A DNA stretch of 64,000 nucleotides from Phytophthora hibernalis. Lineage: Eukaryota; Oomycota; Peronosporomycetes; Peronosporales; Peronosporaceae. Both the position numbers and the translations under genes were made by a program. Within the stretch, counting starts at the first letter, position 1. Every line of letters starts with the position of its first letter. The notes below the pieces were generated by a model. The model saw only the letters and a list, made by a program, of their open reading frames with translations, did no database searches and was not told the origin of the DNA. Below are positions 28,928 to 40,066 of the stretch, piece after piece. The DNA lies in assembly GCA_012656075.1 (NCBI GenBank), contig JAAKBF010000054.1, forward strand, positions 1 to 64,000. The letters run 5' to 3'.

Positions 28928-30557
28928 CTATAGAAACTGCTTCAGCAGTTGTCTCTTGTATCTCCATGCCTCAGATTTTGACGAAGACAGTTGATCATGC
29001 AACTTTTTGACTTCCTGCTGTAAAGATCGCATGGCCTCTTCAGTATTGTTGGAATCACTTGTTGAGGTATCACCACCCGTCTTCGGTGATCCACATGCCT
29101 GCTGACGCCACCGATGAAAGTACGATGCAGTTCGCTTCACCTGCACCAACCCATCACAAGAAGTGTTATCACCACGCACAATATTACGAAGGAAGTTGCA
29201 ATGCTACGAACCTTGGTCTGGTCGATAACGTGGCTAATTCGTTCGACAGCTATCATGCGATTCCAGCACGAAAGCGCTTGCGCTTGAAATGTATGTGCTT
29301 GTAGCTGACGAATTTGCGATCTCCACTTGTTGAAGGAGGCTAGCTTTTTGCGCGACTCAAGGTGCAATACGATGCGATGCATATGCAGCACGGCGTTCAA
29401 GCGCAGGATTCTGGTGTTCGATGCTTGGATCTTCCAGCGGCAGAAGAGCTCTTTAGCAGATTGATTTAGCTTCGCGTGGCGAATGAGGAGTACCTTCTTG
29501 AGTGCTTCAAAACGGCGAGTGCGAACCTGTTCCAGCTGCATGCGCACAAGTACTTCGTCTAAAGTACCGATGGAAAAATCACTCTCTGCTGGTCCGCGAT
29601 GGCTCATTGATCCAGTCGTAAATTCAGCATGTGCCTGGAGGTAGGCAACTCGTTGGTCGATTTGAGAACGTTGCAGTGCATGCTTCATTTCCAGCCGAAT
29701 GCTGTAGCGGTCTTCATCCACCGCGATCTCCTTTTCCTTTGCTCGCACTGCTTCGTCGTGCCGCCACTCATTCAAGCGACGTTCGCATTCCAGCTTCGTG
29801 TGTTCAACGACGTTGGAGTAGTCGAGTTGTGACTCATGCAGTGCCAGGGACACTGCCATTTTCTGTCGCTCAGCTGCCTGCTCCTCCGTCAACTCAATCT
29901 TCTGGCGTAGCAGCTCAATGTCACGCTTGTACTTCTCGACGCGTTCACCGAAGTCCAACGTACCATCAAGAAAAGTGTCGGAGTTTAAACTTCCTCGCGG
30001 AGTTAAGGTGCTCTTGAGAGCTGGAGGAAGTAGGCTCTGACTGGTAGCATCCGCCCTTGATGCTTGGAGTGAGCTGAGCTTGAAAATTGCACTTTGACGC
30101 GCTCGCTCCGCATCCTCGTAACGATTCTGGGCTTCCTCAAGTAGTGCAACAAGTGAAGCCATCCGCTCGCGTTCACTGGTCTGGAGAGCTAGCACAACAT
30201 CCTTTTCCTGTCGGAAGGCGTCACTGGCGTTCAAGGCATCTTTCAGAGAAGCCTCGAGCATCTCGACGCGCCGCTCTGTCACTTGTAGTTTTACCTGCTG
30301 GCTAGCTTCATGGTTCCGCACCAACTGCACCTCGCTTTCCAGCTCGTGCTTCTCTTTCTCAAGTCGCTGAATGTACTGACACAACCCCGAGGCCCCATCT
30401 CCGTCGTTTGACTCTCCGTCATCATCGTAGATGAAGCTATCGCTGTCGTCCTCAAGAAGGGAAAACTCGCCAGTCGTACGCGAGACGACTTTGGCTCGAC
30501 GTCGCTCATATCGAGCTTACTCGATGCAGCAGGGAGGAAACTTTCAGACGAGTTCAT
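28928..30557 (-). CDS. coiled-coil protein with Sfi1-like repeats (frame broken once)
   Basis: Start chosen at ATG 30557 (MNSSESFLPAASSK); a second ATG at 30509 opens MSDVEPKSSR. An acidic segment (LLEDDSDSFIYDDD) follows in another frame, joined if one base is added near 30480. Residues about 60-350 are coiled coil (QRLEKEKHELESEVQL and onward). The C-terminal part carries Trp-containing units LFCRWKIQASNT, ASFNKWRSQIRQ, LSCWNRMIAV and SYFHRWRQQ, spaced about 30-35 residues, resembling the centrin-binding repeats of Sfi1. One intron of about 70 bp (GTTCGT...GTGCAG, near 29142-29210) precedes the last exon, which ends at 28928. A centrosome or basal-body role is inferred only from these repeats. 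Confidence 0.75.
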
Positions 30558-30860
30558 CGGCAATGCGGTGACAAGGCTTGCTTATCTTGGACTCGAGTCG
30601 CCCAGTTTCAAAACAGCCACACTTCGGACAGCTTCAAATAGCCAAACGGAACAAAGCACAAAGCGCTCATGTTCAAGACACGTACTCTCCCATCTTAGGA
30701 CGCATGAAAACCTGGATATCTTGGGTCAATTGCCTCAGAGTCCGAGGATGGGACAATCCGTAAGACTATTCTGCACCAACGACGTTGGTCCTCACTTCGT
30801 TAAATCTGCGGAAAGCAACAATAAAGGAGAGACTCGAACCTCCTAGTAGCTGGATCCGAC

Positions 30861-33276
30861 ATGGGCTGCATCAACTCGGTACCGAATCAAGTGGGGCAGA
30901 CCTTTGACCCTGTCATCATGAGCGACGATGCCGTCGGTGAGTTTCTGGAGAAATACTTGTACTGCTTCTTAGATCGCTTCAGAATGTCTAACCCGCTTGT
31001 CCTTGCTCTACAGAACGCAAGATGAGTATCCTCCTCCGTGAAAAGCGCAAAGCTGCGATGCGCCGAGGTGACATTTTCGGTGAAAGCGTCCAATTCGACG
31101 CGCCACTGGAACCCAGGAGTGTGACGAAATCAGCAGAATCAACAGGTATCATTCGCCAAGCGCTGCTCAACAACTTCCTCTTTTACACAATCGGCCACGG
31201 CGACATCGATGCCATCGTGGATTTCATGGCCGAAAAATCGGCTTGTGCCGGCGACGTTATCATCAAAGAGGGCGACACAGGAGATTTCTTCTACATCGTC
31301 GAGACCGGATTGTTCTCCATTTCAGTCCACGGCAATGTTGTCAACACAGTACAACGGGGAGCAACATTCGGTGAGCTCGCATTGGTATACAATTGCCCAC
31401 GCACTGCGAGTGTGACCTGCTCGCAGTCTGGTCGTCTATGGGCACTAGACCGCGTGACGTTCCGCCGGTTAGTGGCCCGCATCCAGTCCGAGCAGATTGG
31501 GGAGTGCAAGAATGCACTGCGAAAAGTATCCTTGTTGCACGCGCTAACGGAGACCCAGCTTAGCCAGCTTGCCGAAGCTTCACAATTTGTCAAGTTCTCT
31601 AAAGGTGATCGGATCATCAAGAAGGGTGAGCGGGGTAACGTCTTGTACATCATCAAGAGCGGCGCTGTCATCTGCACCGATGTGGGCGACAGCCACCGCA
31701 TGGAATCTGTGCGGCTTACCGAGAATGACTACTTCGGGGAACGCGCGCTCATGACACATGAGCCTCGCGCCGCGAACGTGACCGCGGAGACGGATGTAAC
31801 TCTGATTGCCCTCGATCGGCAGGCCTTCGATGACCAGCTTGGAAGTCTTCGGGAGGTGATCGATCACAACATGAGCATGCGCGTTCTTCAATCGATCCCG
31901 ATGCTTAAGGTCCTATCGCAGTCGGAGAAAGAGAAGCTCTTCCTGGCCCTGGAGCCAGTTTCGTTCGCTGACGGAGAGTTTGTGATCAAAGAAGGCGATC
32001 ACGGCACAGCCTTCTACATCATCAAGAACGGCTCCGCTGTCGTCTCGAAATCGATCACAAGTAAAGGTGAACATGGCGAGCTGATCACGGAAAAGAGGCA
32101 AGTGGCCACTTTATCTACAGGTAACTTCTTCGGCGAGATGTCATTACTGCACGGCGAGCCGCGACAAGCGGACGTCGTTGCCAGCGGTAACTTGAGTGCC
32201 TTTCACTTGATCAAGTCAAGTTTGTGGAACTCCTGGGTCCTATCCAAGAAATCTTGAATCGTGAGGTCGAGGAACGTATGGCTGCTTTGAAAATGCAGGA
32301 GCAGCGACAGATCAAGCTGGACGAACTCGAGGTGCTACGTACGCTGGGGTCTGGCACGTTTGGCCGTGTGAAGCTGGTGCGACACAAACCAACGGGTGCA
32401 GCATACGCGCTGAAGGTACTCAACAAAGCTTCTGTCGTGGCCTACAAGCAGCAGAGAAATGTGGTTAATGAGAAAACAATCATGGCTCAGTGCAACCACC
32501 CCTTCCTTCTCAAGCTGTTCACAACATACAAGGACGCGACAAGACTTTACCTGCTCATCGATTTCGTGCAGGGAGGAGAGCTGTTTACGTACTTGCACTC
32601 CACACCTTCGTCTCCAGGCCGTCTCCCAAACGACCACGCGCGATTCTACGCAAGTCATGTGCTCATGGCGCTCGAGTATCTTCACGACCGCTGCATTGTG
32701 TACCGTGACCTGAAGCCCGAGAACTTGCTCATCGACCCACAGGGTTACCTCAAGGTCGTCGACTTCGGTTTTGCCAAGGTTGTAGACGACCGGACGTACA
32801 CACTGTGCGGCACGACTGAATATCTAGCACCCGAGCTGGTTCTCGGTAAAGGCCACAACCGCGGTGTGGACTACTGGGCGCTGGGCATTTTGATCTACGA
32901 GATGGTCGTTGGCCACTCGCCCTTCGCAGGCTCCAGCCAGATCGACCAAATGCAGATTTGCCGCAACATCGTCAAGGAGAAGGTCGAGTTCCCGGGTTGG
33001 GTGAGCTCGTCCTGCCGCGATCTCATCTTGAAGTTGCTGGAGCGCGACCTCACCAAGCGCATAGGTCTGACACACGGCGGTGCTCAGGCCATCCGCTCAC
33101 ACGCATGGTTCTCGAAGCTCGACTGGGACGCCATGCGACAGAAGAAAGTGAACGCCCCGTACCGACCCAAGCTCGCAGATCCACTCGATGCCTCCAAATT
33201 CGAGGCAATCAACGACCACGACGACGAAGCTCCTGCATACCGACCAGAAGGATACGAATGGGACAAAGACTTCTAA
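30861..33276 (+). CDS. cGMP-dependent protein kinase with three cyclic-nucleotide domains (frame broken once)
   Basis: Exon 1 (30861-30936) encodes MGCINSVPNQVGQ, a Gly2/Cys3 start typical of N-myristoylation and palmitoylation; exon 2 begins at 31015. Three cyclic-nucleotide-binding domains follow, each with the phosphate-binding cassette: FGELALVYNCPRTASV, FGERALMTHEPRAANV and FGEMSLLHGEPRQADV. The AGC kinase domain has GSGTFGRVKLV, ALKVL, YRDLKPENLLI, DFGFAK and CGTTEYLAPE, and the AGC C-terminal extension ends at TAA 33276. The frame breaks at 32215-32216, between the third binding domain and the kinase; one added C gives SKFVELLGPIQEI, typical PKG sequence. PKGs phosphorylate targets on cGMP binding; the lipid anchor suggests membrane attachment as in apicomplexan PKG. 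Confidence 0.93.
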
Positions 33277-33355
33277 ATTGCAAGCGTGAAAAATACCATA
33301 ATATAGATTGCAGTCAGCACTGCGCACCTGTTCAGCACACATCACCATACACTGT

Positions 33356-34039
33356 TTAGTTCTTTTTCTTCTTGGCGCGAACCTTTTTCTTGGCGGGTTT
33401 CTTCATGGACAAGGGGTTGGGTCCCTTGGCGCGCTTCTTCGCGAGTCGTTGCTGTTCATCTGCATCTCCGTGTTCTCCTTCCTGCATCTGATCTAGTTTG
33501 CGCTTCTCATTGACGTCCAGCTTGGCCATGTTGGCCTTCTCCTCCTGCCGCACAACGGCGAGCGTAGCACGAGAGATCTCTTCAAACACCAGCACGGAGC
33601 GGTTCAGGTAGAAAAGGGGCACACCAGGAACCAGTCTCAGCGCCTTGCGGAGCTCCACCTCCTGCGTGCAGACGACGAACTTGCCGTCATTCTTGTCCCC
33701 GATGATGCTCTGGATGCACTTGGACACGTCCACGCCGTCCTCCTGCTGCACGTCGTGGGTCTCTGCCACCTTGAAGGTCTTGGCCAGGTCGTAGGCCTCC
33801 TTGGTGGCTTCTCCCAGCATCTGCAGCTCCTGAAGAGCCGCACGAGGCACGAAGAACTCGCACTCGTGCGGCTTCACCTGCAGGTACTTGGGCACGCGCT
33901 CCCGCACGTCCACCTTCATCTGCATACACATGGCGATGAAGTTGCCGTCCAGAAGCACTCTGTAGGGCGCCTTGATGCCGCACAGGAAGTGGAACTGGCG
34001 CAGCGCCTTGCGGATGCCCTTAGCGCGGAGGTACCGCAT
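33356..34039 (-). CDS. UTP23: rRNA-processing protein UTP23 (PIN-domain-like)
   Basis: An intact 227-residue protein starting MRYLRAKGIRKALRQFHF. The PIN-like domain includes APYRVLLDGNFIA, CEFFVPRAALQELQMLG, KCIQSIIGDKNDGKFVV and PGVPLFYLNRSVLVFEE, and the C-terminus is a Lys/Arg-rich nucleolar-type tail (KKPAKKKVRAKKKKN). Utp23 belongs to the small-subunit processome and helps release snR30 during 18S rRNA maturation. The arrangement fits Utp23 better than its relative Fcf1. Its 3' end is 80 bp from that of the convergent PKG gene. Confidence 0.88.
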   Translation of the reverse strand: MRYLRAKGIRKALRQFHFLCGIKAPYRVLLDGNFIAMCMQMKVDVRERVPKYLQVKPHECEFFVPRAALQELQMLGEATKEAYDLAKTFKVAETHDVQQEDGVDVSKCIQSIIGDKNDGKFVVCTQEVELRKALRLVPGVPLFYLNRSVLVFEEISRATLAVVRQEEKANMAKLDVNEKRKLDQMQEGEHGDADEQQRLAKKRAKGPNPLSMKKPAKKKVRAKKKKN

Positions 34040-34123
34040 CTCTCTCCTTGCCAGTCGATTCCGCACTGAGCAGCAAGAGTGGGTGGACACCAGCCTGAGG
34101 AAACTTTGACATGATTGGCTGAA

Positions 34124-34915
34124 ATGAAGATGAGGGCAGGTGATTGGATGAAAATGAGATACGACCGTTATCTTGATCTTGAAGCGACGTATGTGTATGT
34201 TGCTGGAGCCATGGATAATATTGAGGAGGCGAGGCAGAAATTGGAGGAGAATCGAGTATCGATCGCTCCGTGGCTGCATGGAGAGGACTATACGGCGATT
34301 CCGAGGCAGCTGAGGCTCGGCGTTGTGCACTTGCTGTCGGAGACGCTCTCTACTGCGGATTCGCCGCACACGAGGTGCAGTTAGCAGTGCAGCAGTCTGA
34401 TTAATGGCATGTAACTATTGTGTTAATGACTGGTGTTTGAATGCAGCGATCGCTTGATAGAAGACACGTTGGCGTTGTCGAGCTACGGAACACAGTACTT
34501 AGTCTCCCACCTCAACGAGAAATGCACGTTGGAGAGGATTGAAACTCATAAGAGCTGTCGGGAGAAGGAGAGGAAGCAGCTAGATGTAACCACCGCGAAC
34601 TTGGCGCTCACGTGGAGATGCCAGCGCTTCCCGACGCACGGGATGCCGCCACTGGATCTCAAGACAAGCGACTGTCTAATACCTGAAGTGCAAGCACTGA
34701 AGGAAGCTGGAGGCTCGGCTGTGCAACCAGTTGCAGAGGTGAACGAAGGCGCACTGCGTGGGGAGATTAAGCGCTACTCGAAGACGCTCCGACGAAGAGT
34801 CGAAGTGCGGCAGCAAGAGTTGGTGCGCGAACTGCAGCTCCAGCAAAGAGAGCAAATGGAGAATGGAGACAGGAAGAAGTTGGGGTTCCGCAAGGGCTGG
34901 GCACATCTAACGTAA
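34124..34915 (+). CDS. unknown protein, two exons
   Basis: Exon 1 is 34124 to about 34374 (MKMRAGDWMKMRYDRYLDLE, then SIAPWLHGEDYTAIPRQL). An intron with GTGCAG donor and ATGCAG acceptor (ending near 34445) leads to exon 2 (DRLIEDTLALSSYGTQYL), which ends at TAA 34915. The product of about 240 residues is hydrophilic and helical, with an Arg/Gln/Glu-rich C-terminal helix (RYSKTLRRRVEVRQQELV). The intron join is in frame and codon use is coding-like, so the gene is probably real. I do not recognise a family. It starts about 80 bp from the divergent UTP23 gene. Confidence 0.6.
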
Positions 34916-35148
34916 GATATCAACAACTATATGCCTTAATGCATGTACCGGTAAGCTTAGAAGACTTGTTGTGTTGTAATGATAGCAACTACTGTGTGTT
35001 ACACACTGATTATGACACCCCGTCGATCGATCCATTTTACTAGACCATTCAAAGCTAAATGATAGGACGGATGTCAGGAGATCCTGAGTAAGTTGATACT
35101 TTAGCATTGTGACCCCCACCACCCGCGTCATTCGATTCCACCAGCTCC

Positions 35149-37680
35149 ATGGAGATGTCCGCTGCGCATCCGTCAGCCGCCAATGACTCCAGCGCCGACG
35201 CTGCAGCTGCTGCAGGCTCTATGCCCACTGTGCTCGCGGTCAAGACGCCGCTGGAGCGCCTCAACGAGGCGGTGGACAAGAACCCGCTGGACTTCAACTC
35301 GTGGACGAGTCTCCTGACGCTCGTGCAGAGCGAGGTGCGGTCCTAAAGTGCTGTTATTCGTGTAATTAGATGATAAATGTGTTAACGAGTCATTTATTGC
35401 GTGGATGACAGGCCGAGACGCCTCGTGAGACGGTGGAAGCCACGTACGACCGCTTCCTGGCCGAGTTCCCGCTGTGCTTCGGCTACTGGAACAAAGTACG
35501 GCACTGCAATGCATTGACAATGATGGTGTATTTACTAACGATCATTACTGTGTGTAGTATGCTCAATACGAGTACAGTCTTGGAAGCAAGATGACGGAGG
35601 ACGGCATGGGAACTGTGGCGACGCTGGAAGAGGCTAAGCAGAAGGCCTGTGACGTGTACGAGCGAGGCGTAGTGGCGGTCAGATACAGCGTGGATATGTG
35701 GATCAAGTACTGTGAGTTCCTCATTCACACGCTGCACAGCCACGCCGACGAGACTCGACTGTACGTCTTTGCATCCCTTGCTGCATGGAAAGGATTGTCA
35801 GTGTGTCTAATAAGCTGTTGTTTGAATTGCTTTAGAATCTTGGAGAGAGCAGTCGAGGCGTGCGGAGCCGACCCTTTGGCTGGCCCTCTGTGGGAAATCT
35901 ACATCCAGCTGGAGACTGTCAACGTAGGTCACGCGTCTGGGTGTCTGCATGCACAAATTCGGCGTTCTAATGTGTAAAACTTGTTTTTATTGAGTAGAAT
36001 GACATGCCGCGACTGAATCAAGTTTTCAAGCGAATTATGTTTCAGCCGCTGCGCAATCTCGAGGAATTCTGGGAGAAGTACAACCAGTTCGTGCTAGCCC
36101 AGCAACTGCAGGCGCTCGCGACGATCGAAGAGCAAAAATCCCTTGCAGGGGGAGAGGAGCTTATGGATGAAGGTTTGCTCCGTGTCAAGATTGTGAATGC
36201 AGTGGAGGCCGTCAAGAACAAAACAATGGAGGATATCTATCGCCGCCAGGCTTTGAAGCTGGAATCGACCGAAGCTACTTCCATGTGACGCCAGTAACTG
36301 AAGCTGCGATGAAGAACTGGCACAGTTACTTGGACTTTGACGAAGCTGCAGGCGACGATGCGCGCTGTCAGACTCTGTACGAGCGTTGCCTGATTTCATG
36401 TGCGAACTACGAAGAGATTTGGCTCCGTTACGTTGCGTGGAACGAGAAGGTGCGTGGATTTGAAGCTGCAGATGCTGTATTTCAGCGAGCGGTGGCGATC
36501 TTCCTGAAGTACCGGGCCTCGATCTACTTGGAATACGCAGCTTTCTTGGAGGCCCACGAAAAACTGCAAAGGGCCCAGGATACCTACATGAAAGTGCTCT
36601 CAGATGTGGCGCCAAAACTCGTGGAAGCGTTCTTGCACTATTGCAACTTTGAAAGGAGACGCGGTGATGTTGAGACGGCCAAAACGTGGTTTGAGCGTGG
36701 AATGGAGGCAACCGAGAACGAGGCTGAAGTGTACGGCTACATGGCTGTCGCGTATGCCACATTTCTTCACAAGACCATTGGGGATGTTGCATCAGCTCGT
36801 ATGGTATTTGAGCGCGCAGTGCAAAAACACAGCGAATCGGCACTGCTCTGGCTCAATTACATCCATTTCGAGATCAATGCGGGTGGAGACCACGCAGAGT
36901 TTATGCCTCGCGTCAGCCATGTGTATGACAGTGCACTTGGAGACACTTGCAATCTCACCATGGACGAGAAAAACGATTTGTGGTTCCAGTATGTGGAGTT
37001 CGTGGAGAACTACGCCAGTAGTGTTGTTCAAGTGCGTGAACTGCGCAAGAAGGAGATGGATTGGAAGCTCAAGAATGCTCAGTCTCGTAACCGCACGATT
37101 AAGGTGCTGTCCTTCCAGTCTGGCTGGGACAGCGATATGGGTGGATACAGCTCCAACGTTGACCCAGGAATGAAGCGCCCCCGTTACGCAGCCCCTCAAA
37201 CACAGGCTGTCCTGACAACACCTGCAGTGGCAGCAACAGCGACGACGCCGACAACGGCGGCAGCCTACTACCAAGGCTATCAGGTAACGCCTCTCTGTTT
37301 TCATTCCCCCGCTCGCTTTCGTTTATTTAATTTTGAATTCGGACTGGGGCTACAACGTCAGCTCCGGAAGAAGGAGTTTGCATGGGTTGTCAGTCTGCTA
37401 TGTGCTGAAGCGACTGACCCCATGTCCTGTTGGTAGTTGCTGCGCACGTGTTGCGATGAGATGAGGATGCAGAGGGACGTCTACTTTGCATGCGTTCTTT
37501 ACCTTAGAGAAAGCTTTGTTCAGGGGGACGTGACGATACTCGGTTTGACTAACTTTCTGGTGGCTTTGCTGATAGGGATATGGAGCTCAAGCCCAGGCCT
37601 ACTCTCAAGCCGATGCTACAGCTGATGCTGGCCAGCAGAGCTACTCTCAAGCTCAATACGCTAGCTACTACCAGCAGTAA
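35149..37680 (+). CDS. PRPF39: pre-mRNA-processing factor 39, HAT-repeat protein (frame broken once)
   Basis: Six exons: 35149-35334, 35412-35495, 35558-35760, 35836-35933, 35998-37283 and 37576-37680. The start is MEMSAAHPSAAND. The protein is built of half-a-TPR repeats with the W...Y and R..yERAl patterns: DFNSWTSLLTLVQ, CFGYWNKYAQYEYSLG, VDMWIKYCEFLI, WHSYLDFDEA, FERRRGDVETAKTWFERG and LLWLNYIHFEI. The C-terminus is Tyr/Gln/Ala-rich. This is the layout of Prp39/PRPF39, a U1 snRNP-associated factor for 5' splice-site recognition. The frame breaks in the TTT at 36252-36254; one more T gives a continuous RQAFEAGIDRSYFHVTP. The last intron (292 bp) is long for this window. Confidence 0.9.
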
Positions 37681-37821
37681 GTTACGGAGGTGAGATCTGT
37701 GAGGTACATGCGCTTTGGGCGTCGACTAATTACGCGCACGCACAACGAGCAGTAAAGCAGGACGAGAACGCGTCAAAATAAACGTGAAAACAAACACACG
37801 GATCCGAATCGATTCACGTCG

Positions 37822-39027
37822 CTACTTTCCGATCATATCTAGCGCCTGCTTGCTCTTGAGGGTTTGCACCTGTGAGAGATGCACGAGTCGCAGTTTGGAC
37901 AGCTCCTTCTGAATACCGGCGAGCGCTGTCGGATTCACCAGTCGGCACTCGGCGTAGCGCTGTTGCAACACCTGAATTTCTCGATATTGTTCCTGCATGA
38001 GACGGTGTAGTTGGAAGGAGTGCTCCATCTTAACCTGCTCTGCCGATCTAGACCCTCGGGCCGCTTGAGCGCTGCCATTTTGAGGAGTTCGGAGTCGGCC
38101 CCTGCAGCAGCAAGTTGTGCCTGAATCTGCTGTATTTGCTGAGTGGTTTGTGCCTGTTGCTGCGTCGTCGGGCGGGCAACCAGGGTCAGCGCATTGAATG
38201 GGACCTGAAATAATGCCTCGTGCTCGTCAATGTAGACGGAGAAAAGCTCCTGTCCGTAGATCTGCGGAGCTGCAACAATCCTTCCCGACTTGCCCGCCAG
38301 ATTCCGAGCTCCACACGCAACCAAGTCGGCTGTACTCTGCAGGCAGCAAAAGAGTGCAACAATTAGCATCTAAGTCCAACACATCTGCCATCCATAGTAC
38401 GTACCCGGATAAGCACCGTCGTCCCCACCACAAAGTCCGCTCGCTTGGGTATCTGCTGTGAGTTCTTCATCTGCTGTTGATGCAGTTGAATCTGCGCCGC
38501 AGTCATTCGACCAGGCGCACTCACCGCCGACGACGTCACAGTGGGCGTCGTCAGCGTCGTAGACGGATCACGGATGCTGCGATCTTGGGCTTGACAGCAA
38601 CTGGCTGCGACCTCGGTAGCATGGCCTGCAGGGACAGTACCGCCGCTGGATTGAACGTGGGCGTGGGGATCGCAGCCGGCCGCGAGACGTACAACATGTT
38701 CGTAGCCGACGGTTTGACGCCACCACCAAGAGCTGTGCGTTTCTTGCGGCTGAGTACAGCTTCGTAGCCCTTGTACGCCACTTTGGCTCTGCGCTTGAGG
38801 TTGTACGTCCTGCAAAGGGTAAAACATAGCAATGTTAGCTGCGGTTAAGTAATGGCTGGACAAATGACAGCGCACCGGAGCTTGGTGACGTCTTCGTTGG
38901 CGCGCACCATGTCCGCCACGTGGCCGAAGTATTGGGCCGCATTCTTGGGCTCTGCGGCGGCAGTGCGGCGCGTCACGAGGCCCTGAAGTTGGCGCTGAGG
39001 AGTGGCAGTCGCACTTGCGGCCTGCAT
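37822..39027 (-). CDS. unknown Gln-rich protein, possibly chromatin-related (frame broken twice)
   Basis: Start at ATG 39027 (MQAASATATPQRQLQGL). Exon 1 ends near 38877, exon 2 covers about 38816-38407 and exon 3 about 38338-37822. Visible parts are AAQYFGHVADMVRANEDVTKLR, a basic region RTYNLKRRAKVAYKGYEA, a Gln-rich linker, a possible beta-rich module FVVGTTVLIRSTADLVACG, IYGQELFSVYIDEHEALFQV, and a C-terminal coiled coil (LMQEQYREIQVLQQRYAE). The frame needs one A at 38585-38586 and one G at 38043-38044. The SH3-like or KOW-like look of the middle is a guess and I cannot name the family. It is divergent from the V-ATPase subunit F gene, with starts about 210 bp apart. Confidence 0.65.
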
Positions 39028-39029
39028 CG

Positions 39030-39160
39030 CTGAAAAGGCTAAATATGTAAAAACTGGAATCGCACTTTGTAGGATGAAGCACGGTACACGTTCTGAAAAG
39101 GCTAAATATGTAAAAACAAAACGGGAATCGCACTTTGTAGGAGGAAGCACGGTACACGTT
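39030..39160. repeat. tandem duplication of about 65 bp in a divergent promoter
   Basis: Unit 1 (39030-39092) and unit 2 (39093-39160) both run from CTGAAAAGGCTAAATATGTA through ATCGCACTTTGTAGGA to AGCACGGTACACGTT. Unit 2 has a five-base insertion (AAAAC/AAAACG) and one substitution. The pair begins three bases from the start codon of the Gln-rich gene and lies upstream of the V-ATPase subunit F gene. Confidence 0.85.
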
Positions 39161-39236
39161 CTGATTGTGATCTTGTGGAGCATCCGCTTTGAAGTGACCT
39201 GCCGACTTCTCTTCCTCGTACAAGCTACAGACCAGA

Positions 39237-39729
39237 ATGAGCGACAGCACCAAGTTGATCGCTGTTATTGGAGACGAAGACACCGTCACGGGCTTCATCC
39301 TCGCGGGCGTCGGCCACCGGACGGCCGAGGGAACCAACTTCCTCGTCGTTAAACCCAGTGCGTTCGGTTCTCGAAAGGATTTATATCTTAGAATTCCACT
39401 GACAGACTCTTGGGTTATACTGTAGACACGCCAATCTCCGCCATTGAAGCCAGCTTCCGGACGCTCTCAAACCGCGACGACGTCGCCATCATCCTCATCA
39501 ATCAGCACGTACGATGGAGTAGTGTTCGAGAGCTGCTACAGTCTTAGTAGTTACTAAAAACTTGTATTTGCATCTGGTTGTGCAGGTCGCGGAGGAGATC
39601 CGCCATCTGCTCAACACGTATGAGAAGACCATCCCCACGGTGTTGGAGATCCCGAGCAAGGACATGCCGTACGACCCTTCCAAGGACTACATCATGAAGC
39701 GCGTCAACCTCATGCTGGGCGAGTCTTGA
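39237..39729 (+). CDS. V-type proton ATPase subunit F
   Basis: Three exons: 39237-39357, 39426-39508 and 39586-39729. The start is MSDSTKLIAVIGDEDTVTGF. The joined 115-residue protein shows the family pattern GFILAGVGHR, DDVAIILINQH, VAEEIRHLLNTYEKTIPTVL and EIPSKDMPYDP. Subunit F is part of the central stalk (V1 sector) of the vacuolar proton pump. All introns have GTNNGT-type donors and CAG or TAG acceptors and preserve the frame. The length is normal for the family (about 115-125). Confidence 0.95.
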
Positions 39730-40066
39730 AATGTATTTCTCTCCACGCGTCGCTGCGTGAGTTGTAGAACTGCAAGAGGGTAGCGAGTTGTTTTTACAAG
39801 TGGCTTAAGGCGCGTGTTATCGTGCAGTTCAAAATGAGTTTTGAGCTTTCCTTGCCTTTGATTCAAGATAGACGCACGACTTAAGCAAACCCGATGTAGC
39901 TTGCAAACCAATAGATGCACTATTACACGGCGGTGGCCTCTCTTCTCTCTCCTATCTCTCCATAGCTTCAGCCTCTTCTCTCCAGGGTGCAGACAATCCG
40001 CCGCACGACCCCATGAGAAGGGAGCACGGCAGGAGCGCCTCGAAGCGACGTACTCAGTGCAGCAGC

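Noticed and set aside
30820..30865. tRNA-like T-arm (GGTTCGAGTCTC on the minus strand) before the PKG gene
   Set aside because: The stem does not pair well and no matching 5' acceptor strand or D-arm lies at the right distance.
36285..37436. The second half of PRPF39 as a separate gene
   Set aside because: The HAT repeats continue across the break, and one added T in the TTT at 36252 joins them in frame.
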